This document shows, one piece after another, positions 52,153-58,904 of a DNA stretch of 60,731 nucleotides (positions are counted from its first letter, which is position 1; each line of letters begins with the position of its first letter). The position numbers and the translations under genes were made by a program. A model generated the notes under the pieces. That model did not search any database. It saw only the letters and a list, made by a program, of their open reading frames with translations, and was not told where the DNA came from. The stretch comes from Streptomyces hygroscopicus (GTDB lineage: Bacteria > Actinomycetota > Actinomycetes > Streptomycetales > Streptomycetaceae). The stretch spans positions 1-60,731 of the forward strand of contig NZ_LBMW01000043.1 of the NCBI RefSeq assembly GCF_026168105.1. Direction: 5' to 3'.

Positions 52153-53721
52153 GTGACCGATCCTGCCACTCATCCGCGACGCTGGTTGATCCTCGGTGTC
52201 TTAAGTTTCTCCCTGTTGACCGTCGTACTGGACAACACGGTACTGAACGTCGCCCTGCCATCCCTCGTAAAGGATTTGAGCGCGAGCACAGCCGAAACCC
52301 AATGGATGGTGAACGCCTACTCGTTGGCGCAGGCCGGCCTGTTATTGACCGCCGGCAACGCCGCAGACCGGTACGGCCGCAAGCGCGCGCTACTCTCCGG
52401 CCTCGGCATCTTCGGTCTGGGGTCGCTCGGCGCAACCGTCTCCACCACGCCGCTTCAACTCATCTCCGCTCGTGCGTTCATGGGGATCGGCGGCGCTTTT
52501 CTCATGACCACGACGCTGGCACTGGTCATGCAGATCTTCCCCGACTCCGAGCGACCCAAGGCCATCGGCGTATGGGCCGGTGTCAGCGCCCTGGGGTTCA
52601 CCGCGGGCCCCGTGGTCGGCGGATTCATGCTGGACCACGCATGGTGGGGATCGATCTTCCTCATCAACCTCCCGGTTGCGGCCGTCAGCTTCATCGCGGT
52701 CATCTTCATGGTGCCTGAATCCCGCAATCCGAGCGGAGGACGAACCGACTTCGTCGGAGTCGCTCTGTCCATCATCGGAATGGTCGGAATCGTCTACGCC
52801 GTGATCGTCAGTCCGGAGAAGGGCTGGACATCACTCCAGAGCGTTCTTCCGATGATTGGCGGCGCCTTGGTCATGGCGGTCTTCATCCTCTGGGAGCGGC
52901 GCATCGACCATCCCATGCTGAGCATGTCCCTTTTTCGTGACCGGTCGTTCAGCTTCGCTGCCGCCGGTGGAATTCTCGTCGCGTTAGGGATGAGCGGATC
53001 TCTCTTTCTGCTCACCCAGTACCTGCAATTCATCCAGGGTTTCAGCCCCATCAAGGCCGGATTTTCCATCGCGCCCATGGCGGCAACCGTGGTGGCCTTC
53101 AACCTGACCGGCGTGGGGGCGCGGGTGCTGCGACGACTGGGCGCCGGCCGTGCTGTCATGCTGGGCATCCCCCTGCTTGCGGCGGGAATGGCAGCGGCCG
53201 GTCTCTTCGCCCGTGAAGGCTACTGGGGAATTCTCGTGGGCTTGGTCCTTGTCGGTTCGGGGGTGGGCCTTGCGATGCCCGCCCTGGCAAATGCGATCAT
53301 GACTGCGATTTCACGCCAACGCGCGGGCACGGGCGCCGGAGTCAACGGCACTCTCCAGGAGCTCGGCGCCAGCCTGGGCGTGGCGGTCCTGGGTGCTGCG
53401 CTCTCCGCCCGCTTCACGTCCTTGCTGCCGAGTGCGCTCGCAGACAAGGGTAGTCAGTCCTTGCCGGCTGCGCTGGCCGCGGCGGCGCCCCGACCGGATT
53501 CCGCCGAACTCATCGCCGCCACCCGTCACGCCTTCATCACCGGCTTGTCGTCCAGTCAGTTCCTCGGTGCCGCTCTCCTGTTCGTCGGCGGCCTCGCCGT
53601 GGGGAGGAACCTCCTCCGAACCGAACGAGCCGTCGAAGCCCAGGCCACGCGGCACGGCTCCGGAGACACAAAGGCGACGTCGCAGACAGCCAAACAGTCA
53701 CAGACAGCCAAACAACAGTGA
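52153..53721 (+). CDS. MFS drug exporter, DHA2 (EmrB/QacA) type
   Basis: A 522-residue, fourteen-helix proton-driven exporter. Helix 1 carries LLTVVLDNTVLNVALPSL with the Asp typical of DHA2 members. Loop 2-3 has GNAADRYGRKRALLSGLGIF and motif C lies in GVSALGFTAGPVVGG. The C-terminal tail is Lys/Gln/Thr-rich with a short repeat (QTAKQ). GTG at 52153 is behind AGGAGG. At the cluster border it is a natural candidate to export the cluster product. A clpP-like start follows 25 bp later on the same strand. Confidence 0.93.
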   Translation: MTDPATHPRRWLILGVLSFSLLTVVLDNTVLNVALPSLVKDLSASTAETQWMVNAYSLAQAGLLLTAGNAADRYGRKRALLSGLGIFGLGSLGATVSTTPLQLISARAFMGIGGAFLMTTTLALVMQIFPDSERPKAIGVWAGVSALGFTAGPVVGGFMLDHAWWGSIFLINLPVAAVSFIAVIFMVPESRNPSGGRTDFVGVALSIIGMVGIVYAVIVSPEKGWTSLQSVLPMIGGALVMAVFILWERRIDHPMLSMSLFRDRSFSFAAAGGILVALGMSGSLFLLTQYLQFIQGFSPIKAGFSIAPMAATVVAFNLTGVGARVLRRLGAGRAVMLGIPLLAAGMAAAGLFAREGYWGILVGLVLVGSGVGLAMPALANAIMTAISRQRAGTGAGVNGTLQELGASLGVAVLGAALSARFTSLLPSALADKGSQSLPAALAAAAPRPDSAELIAATRHAFITGLSSSQFLGAALLFVGGLAVGRNLLRTERAVEAQATRHGSGDTKATSQTAKQSQTAKQQ

Positions 53722-53746
53722 CCGAACCCGAGGCAGGGAAGGCATC

Positions 53747-53895
53747 GTGACGGGAGCAATGGAACCCACGGGCGTCGTCTCCACCCGGCGCGGTGGAGCC
53801 TGAACCACCAGGTCATGCACCGGGTCATGGACGAACGCATCGTCCTGCTCGGGCAAGAGGTCGATGACGGGCTCAGCAACGCGATCCGTTCACAA
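53747..53895 (+). pseudogene. Truncated, frameshifted ClpP1-like protease gene
   Basis: GTG at 53747 follows AGGGAAGG and opens VTGAMEPTGVVSTRRGGA before a stop. A shift near 53797-53800 restores LNHQVMHRVMDERIVLLGQE VDDGLSNAIRSQ. This aligns without gaps to the N-terminus of Streptomyces ClpP1 (QV, R, ERI, LGQ, VDD, N, I and Q all in register). After Gln at 53895 the match stops, exactly where the convergent ligase gene ends at 53890, so a deletion junction is likely. Catalytic Ser, His and Asp are all lost. Its place right behind the exporter suggests a former resistance gene of the cluster. Confidence 0.7.
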
Positions 53896-55530
53896 GCGTG
53901 TGACGTCCGTCTGAAACCTCAGGCACTGCCGCATGGACCGGCCTTGCGTCTCATGACCGCCCGCCAGTGCGCCCCGTGGACGTGGCGGAGCCGGATCATC
54001 TCCCCCCCAGGTCTTCAGCTCCCGCTTGAGGACCTTCCCGCTCGCACCGACCGGAAGCGCGTCGACGAACTCGACCCGCCGCGGGTACTTGTAGGCGGCC
54101 ATGCGTTCCTTGCTCCAGAGCACGAGCTGCTCGCCCAGAGCCGCTCCGGGCGTTGTTCCTGGCACGGTGACGACCACCGCACAGACCTCCTCACCGTGAG
54201 TGGCGTGCGGGATCCCGATGACGGCGACCTGCGCGACAGCCGGGTGCCGCATCAGCACCTCTTCGACCTCACGGGGGTACACGTTGTATCCGCCACGCAG
54301 CACCAGGTCCTTCTTGCGGTCCACGATGGTCAGATAGCCGTCCGCGTCCTTCACTCCGAGATCCCCGGAACGGAACCAGCCGTCCACCATCACCTCGGCC
54401 GTGGCTTCGGGGCGGTTGAGGTATCCGGCCATCACGTTGTGACCGCGGATCACGACCTCCCCGACCTCGCCGGCCGGCAGCAACTCGATGCGGTCCTCCA
54501 CTTCGGCCCTGGCAACCTCGACATCGACGCCCCAGACCGGTCGTCCCACGGTTCCCGGGCGGCACGGCCACGCCCGCTGGTTGTAGGCGACCACCGGGGA
54601 GGTCTCCGTCAGACCGTAGCCCTCGTAGATCGGACAGCCGAAAGTCTCCTGGACATCCTCCAGAACCTTGACCGGCAGCGCCGATCCTCCGGAGAACGCC
54701 CGGTCGAGGGTCGGCCGGTGCGGGGTTCGTGTGACGGCGTCGAGCAAGGCAATGTACATCGTCGGCACGCCCATGAACACGGTGCACCGGTGGGTCACCA
54801 TGAGCTCGATGGCGCGCGCGGCGTCGAAGCGGGGCATCAGCACCATGGTGGCGCCGGCCCGGAAGCACACCCCCATCCCGCAGATCTGACCGAAGGTGTG
54901 GAAGAGCGGCAGCACACCGAGCAACACGTCATCGGCCCGGAAGTCGAACGGGGACAGCATCGAGACCGTGATGTTCATCGTCACGTTGAAGTGCGTGAGC
55001 ACCGCCCCCTTGGGCCGGCCGGTGGTACCGGAGGTGTAGAGGACCAACGCGATGTCGTCCGGCTCGCACGGACGGTAGTGCTCGACCGGTACGGCCCGTT
55101 CGGCGAGTACATCGAGGCGTGCCCCTTCGGCGTCGTCGTCCGCCATCACCGTGAGTACCGGGACTCCCGCTTGCTCGGCGCCCTTGCGGCCCTCGCTCAG
55201 CAACGGCGCGGCGCAGACCAGTGTCCTGGCACCGGAGTCCCGTAGGACATGGCCGATCTCCTCCGCCTTGAGCAGTGCGTGCATGGGCACCACGGCCGCG
55301 CCGAGCGCCAGGACGCCGAAGTACGCCATCGGGAAGTGCGGCGTGTTCGGCAGCAGCAGGGCGACCTTGTCTCCGGGGCCGATTCCGTGGTCCCGGAGAA
55401 CCGACGCATACTGGCGCGCCCGGCACCACAGGCTCCGGTAATCGATCTCCTGCGACTCGTGGACGATGGCCGGGTGGTCCGGGCGCCGCGCTGCGGACTC
55501 GGCGAGTACGGCCGCAAGTGAGAGGGACAT
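53890..55530 (-). CDS. Acyl-CoA ligase (AMP-forming), C5N-cassette candidate
   Basis: A 546-residue adenylate-forming enzyme. Core motifs are LVLYTSGTTGRPKGAVLTHF (P-loop), GYGLTETSP, GWFRSGDLGVKDADGYLTIV with DRKKDLVLRGGYNVYPREVE, and GASGKVLKRELK with the A10 Lys. It should activate a carboxylate as acyl-AMP and acyl-CoA. It lies 153 bp downstream of the 5-aminolevulinate synthase on the same strand. In C5N pathways such a ligase makes 5-aminolevulinyl-CoA for cyclisation. ATG at 55530 has GGAG upstream. The last 30 or so residues run up to a probable deletion junction and may not be native. Confidence 0.87.
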   Translation of the reverse strand: MSLSLAAVLAESAARRPDHPAIVHESQEIDYRSLWCRARQYASVLRDHGIGPGDKVALLLPNTPHFPMAYFGVLALGAAVVPMHALLKAEEIGHVLRDSGARTLVCAAPLLSEGRKGAEQAGVPVLTVMADDDAEGARLDVLAERAVPVEHYRPCEPDDIALVLYTSGTTGRPKGAVLTHFNVTMNITVSMLSPFDFRADDVLLGVLPLFHTFGQICGMGVCFRAGATMVLMPRFDAARAIELMVTHRCTVFMGVPTMYIALLDAVTRTPHRPTLDRAFSGGSALPVKVLEDVQETFGCPIYEGYGLTETSPVVAYNQRAWPCRPGTVGRPVWGVDVEVARAEVEDRIELLPAGEVGEVVIRGHNVMAGYLNRPEATAEVMVDGWFRSGDLGVKDADGYLTIVDRKKDLVLRGGYNVYPREVEEVLMRHPAVAQVAVIGIPHATHGEEVCAVVVTVPGTTPGAALGEQLVLWSKERMAAYKYPRRVEFVDALPVGASGKVLKRELKTWGGDDPAPPRPRGALAGGHETQGRSMRQCLRFQTDVTRL

Positions 55531-55683
55531 GAGGGCTCCACACATCGATCGCTGTCCAACCGACAGACCGGCGACCGACGGGCGCCGGCTGAGGGCACCG
55601 GTGGCGGCGGCAAACCCACCCGGCCACCGGTGTCCCATGCCTGTTCCCCGGCGCGAGGACCGTCCAGGCCCTGCCGAGGCGGC

Positions 55684-56913
55684 TCAGGCGTGGCGGGTTT
55701 CTCCTCCGCGCGGCAGTCCCAGTTCCTGCCAGACGCCGTCGATCGCCTCGGCGAACTTCTCGACGTCGCCGGACGTATGGGTGGCGGAGGGGGTGGCCCG
55801 CAGGATCTCCTCCCCGACCCGGACGCTCGGCGCGTTGATGGACTGCACATAGATCCCGTGCCGTTCCAGGAGGAGGGCGCACGCCTTGCGGCACTGGGCG
55901 TCCTCTCCCACCAGGACGGAGACGATGTGGGACTCGTCCGAGATGAAGGGGATGCCCCGCTCGGTGAGGAGCCGGTGGAGCAGTCGCGCGTTCTCGGCGA
56001 GCCGCTCCCGCTCCGCTTCGGACGACCGCAGGTGCCGGATCGCAGCAAGGGCGCCGGCCGCGGTGGCGGGAGGAAGGGAGGTGGTGAAGATGAACGGACG
56101 GGAGAACCCGCGGACGGACTCGACCAGCGACGCGGGTCCGGCGATGTAGCCGCCGGCGGTGCCGAACCCCTTGGCCAAGGTACCCATGACGACCGTGAAT
56201 TCGTCGGCCAGTCCCTCCCGAGCGGCGATACCCGCGCCCTCCGGTCCGTACATGCCGACCGCGTGCACCTCGTCAAGGAACGTTGTGGCGCCGTACCGCT
56301 TGGCCACGGCGGCTATCTCGGCGAGCGGCGCGATGTCGCCGGACATGGAGTACACGGACTCCAGGACGACCAGCTTCGGGCGGTCGGGGTCCGTGGCGGC
56401 CATCAGCGCTTCGAGGTGCGCCACGTCGTTGTGACGGAAGATGCGCTTCTCCGCGCCGCTGTGGCGCAGTCCGTCGATGATGGACGCATGGTTCAGCTCG
56501 TCGGAGAAGACAACCGTGTGAGGAGCACGTCCGGCGAGGACGGACAGTGAGCCGTCGTTGGCGGTGTACCCGGAGGGAAAGATGACCGCGGCTTCCTTGC
56601 CGTGCAGCGCCGCGATCTCCTTTTCGAGCAGCACATGGTAGTGGTTGGTTCCGCTGATGTTGCGGGAACCGCCCGCCCCGGCACCGAACGCGTCGACGGC
56701 GTCCTTGATGGCTTCGAGGACGGCGGGATGCTGTCCCATGCCGAGGTAGTCGTTGCTGCACCACACGTTGATGTCCATGTCGGTGCCGCTGTGCCCCCGA
56801 CGCGCAACGGCGCTGGGAAACAGGCCGGCGCGCCGGCCGACCTCAAGGAATTCCCGCCACTGCGCGCCGAATTCCTCCATTTCACGAGCGAAGAATTCCA
56901 GGTGCTGGTTCAT
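55684..56913 (-). CDS. 5-Aminolevulinate synthase, C5N-unit type
   Basis: A 409-residue PLP enzyme of the alpha-oxoamine synthase family that joins glycine and succinyl-CoA. NVWCSNDYLGMGQHPAVLEA, GAGAGGSRNISGTNHYHVLL and FPSGYTANDGSLSVLAG are family blocks. The PLP-Lys is Lys248 in MGTLAKGFGTAGGYIAG, and FLDEVHAVGMYGPEGAGIA precedes it. Streptomyces make haem through glutamyl-tRNA, so a separate ALAS marks secondary metabolism: it supplies and cyclises 5-aminolevulinate in C5N biosynthesis (asukamycin, moenomycin and relatives). It overlaps the upstream ligase gene by 4 bp (ATGA). Confidence 0.95.
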   Translation of the reverse strand: MNQHLEFFAREMEEFGAQWREFLEVGRRAGLFPSAVARRGHSGTDMDINVWCSNDYLGMGQHPAVLEAIKDAVDAFGAGAGGSRNISGTNHYHVLLEKEIAALHGKEAAVIFPSGYTANDGSLSVLAGRAPHTVVFSDELNHASIIDGLRHSGAEKRIFRHNDVAHLEALMAATDPDRPKLVVLESVYSMSGDIAPLAEIAAVAKRYGATTFLDEVHAVGMYGPEGAGIAAREGLADEFTVVMGTLAKGFGTAGGYIAGPASLVESVRGFSRPFIFTTSLPPATAAGALAAIRHLRSSEAERERLAENARLLHRLLTERGIPFISDESHIVSVLVGEDAQCRKACALLLERHGIYVQSINAPSVRVGEEILRATPSATHTSGDVEKFAEAIDGVWQELGLPRGGETRHA

Positions 56914-58601
56914 TGCACTGACTCACTTTCCATGTGATGGCACTCGGAAGGACGGGCCCGCGCCTCGGCACGAAGGAGTCGCTTGTCGGGCTTGCCCGAA
57001 GCGGTAAGGGGCAGGCGTTCGCGCAGCGTGATGACGGCGGGGGCGTGGAACGGCGACAGAGTGGTGGCGACGTGTTCGCGCAACTCGGTCACCACCGCAT
57101 CCCGTGCCCCTTCGGCCGTCTGCCGCGCCCACTCGGCACTCGAGCGTCCGTCGGGTGCGCCGTGCAGCACCACCGCGGCGTGGACATGTTCGACCTCGTC
57201 GGCGTCGCGCACTCCGTAGACCGCGGCCTGAGCGACCCGGGGGTGGGACAGCAACGCGTTCTCGACAGCGACCGGGTGGACCTTTTCCCCCTTGCTCTTG
57301 ATCACGTCGCCGAGCCGCCCGACGAGGTGGAGACAGCCCTCGTCATCCAGGTGCCCGAGGTCTCCGGTACGCAGCCAGCCGTCGTTCAGGACGCTCCGTA
57401 CCGGGTCGCCGTCGCCGCAGTACCCCTCCATCATCACGGGCGACCGCACACAGACCTCTCCGGTCGTCGCCGATGGCAGATCCCGTCCGGTCTCAGGGTC
57501 CCGGATGACGACGTCGACGCCGGGCAGCGGTCGTCCGACGCTCGCGAGGAGTTCCGGCCGCAGGTGGTCGGGGGGCGTGAGCACGCTGATGCCCCAGCTC
57601 TCCGTCGTCCCGTACGTCTGGATGAGTACGGGCCCCAGGGCACGTACGGCCTGTTCGAGACGGGCCGGTGACGCGGGGCACCCACCGTAGAGCAGCTCCC
57701 GCAGGCTGGAGAGGTCGGTCGACTCGAAGTCGGGGTGGTCAAGCAACTCGTAGATGTGCGGGGACGCCAGGAAGGTTCGGGTCACACGGTGCGTGGACAC
57801 CGCCTCGAGCACCGCGCCCGCCTCGAACTCCTCGTGCAGCACGACCGATCCGCCCGAGGTGATCGCGGCGTCCACCATGGGGCCGATCGTGTGGCTCAAC
57901 GGGGTGGTGACGAGCATCCGGGGGCGACTGCCGGAGTCCACAGTGGCGGCGACCATGTGGTTCCAGGTACTCAGGGAGCGCCGCACGCCCTTCGGCCGTC
58001 CGGTGGAGCCACTCGTGTACGTGATGACTCCGGGGGACTTCGTGATGAGAGCCACCGAGGCAGTGGGGTCCTTGAGATCATTGAGGAACCCGTAGGCTCC
58101 GGCTGCCGCGGTGAGATCGAGGAACCCGGGGGCCGGGCCGCTGAGGCAAACGAGCGCGAGGGGCTCGGGTAAACGTGCACGGAGCTCCCGGGCGCGGTCC
58201 ACGTTGGCCGCGTCCACCACCAGCAGGGCGGCACCGGTCTCACGCAGGGCGCTGACCTGGGCGGCAACGGACAGTACGGCCTCCGAGGAGGCCGCGTTCG
58301 TGGAAGCGACGTGCACCACACCCGCGCCCAGCAGATGCGCGGCGTACCGCGCCACGAGCGTGCCCGGGCTGTTGGGCTCGGTGAGTATCCCCAGGATCGT
58401 CTCCGGGCCCACCCCGTGCGCCGCCAGACCGGACGCCGCCGCGACGACCGACGCGTGCACCTCGCGCGCCGTGAGGGCACGGTCGCGCCATCGCACGACG
58501 ACACAGTCGGGATCCTCGCGCAACGCGAAAAGGAGGCCGATCACATAGTGGGGGTGCTCCCGCACGGTACGCGCGGGAGCGGTCGAGGTTCGCGAGGTCA
58601 T
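56910..58601 (-). CDS. AMP-forming ligase, probable amide synthetase of the C5N cassette
   Basis: A 563-residue adenylate-forming enzyme. VITYTSGSTGRPKGVRRSLS is the P-loop. QTYGTTESWGISV, WLRTGDLGHLDDEGCLHLVG, RLGDVIKSKGEKVHPVAVEN and LTASGKPDKRLLRAEA complete the core motifs. It overlaps MbtH upstream and ALAS downstream by 4 bp each, so all three are translated together. In known C5N clusters a ligase of this kind links the C5N amine to the polyene or other acid. The alternative is a stand-alone NRPS adenylation enzyme served by MbtH. ATG at 58601 is fixed by the ATGA overlap. Confidence 0.87.
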   Translation of the reverse strand: MTSRTSTAPARTVREHPHYVIGLLFALREDPDCVVVRWRDRALTAREVHASVVAAASGLAAHGVGPETILGILTEPNSPGTLVARYAAHLLGAGVVHVASTNAASSEAVLSVAAQVSALRETGAALLVVDAANVDRARELRARLPEPLALVCLSGPAPGFLDLTAAAGAYGFLNDLKDPTASVALITKSPGVITYTSGSTGRPKGVRRSLSTWNHMVAATVDSGSRPRMLVTTPLSHTIGPMVDAAITSGGSVVLHEEFEAGAVLEAVSTHRVTRTFLASPHIYELLDHPDFESTDLSSLRELLYGGCPASPARLEQAVRALGPVLIQTYGTTESWGISVLTPPDHLRPELLASVGRPLPGVDVVIRDPETGRDLPSATTGEVCVRSPVMMEGYCGDGDPVRSVLNDGWLRTGDLGHLDDEGCLHLVGRLGDVIKSKGEKVHPVAVENALLSHPRVAQAAVYGVRDADEVEHVHAAVVLHGAPDGRSSAEWARQTAEGARDAVVTELREHVATTLSPFHAPAVITLRERLPLTASGKPDKRLLRAEARARPSECHHMESESVQ

Positions 58602-58846
58602 GCCACGGGGGCTTCCGCCGGGGAGTCCGTCGTCGTCGCCTGCTCGGCCGCGCGCATGACGCTCCGAGGACGCAGATCGGTCCACTGCGCCTCGATGTAG
58701 TCCAGGCACACCTGACGGGCCGCCTTCTCGTGAGCGATGCTCCATCCCGTGGGAACGTCGATGTACGCGGGCCAGAGCGAGTACTGTCCTTCGTCGTTGA
58801 CAAGCGCCAGGTATTCGCCGTCGTTGTCTTCGAAGGGGTTGGACAC
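58598..58846 (-). CDS. MbtH-family protein
   Basis: An 82-residue MbtH-like chaperone of NRPS adenylation domains. The family pattern is clear: NPFEDNDGEYLALVNDEGQY SLWPAYIDVPTGW and ARQVCLDYIEAQWTDLRPRS, with the conserved Trp residues and the end Arg-Pro. GTG at 58846 has GAGAGG upstream. It is encoded between the NRPS and the ligase, so it probably supports the adjacent A domain. The last 15 residues are a non-conserved Ala/Thr tail. Confidence 0.96.
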   Translation of the reverse strand: MSNPFEDNDGEYLALVNDEGQYSLWPAYIDVPTGWSIAHEKAARQVCLDYIEAQWTDLRPRSVMRAAEQATTTDSPAEAPVA

Positions 58847-58904
58847 GATGGTGTACCTCTCTTTTGTTTCTGTTTCTCTCTTCCGCGGCGGCGAAAGACG
58901 GCAA

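Noticed and set aside
53896..55245. Continuation of the ClpP-like frame as a 476-codon plus-strand gene
   Set aside because: After 53895 it is only the antisense of the acyl-CoA ligase. ClpP similarity stops there.
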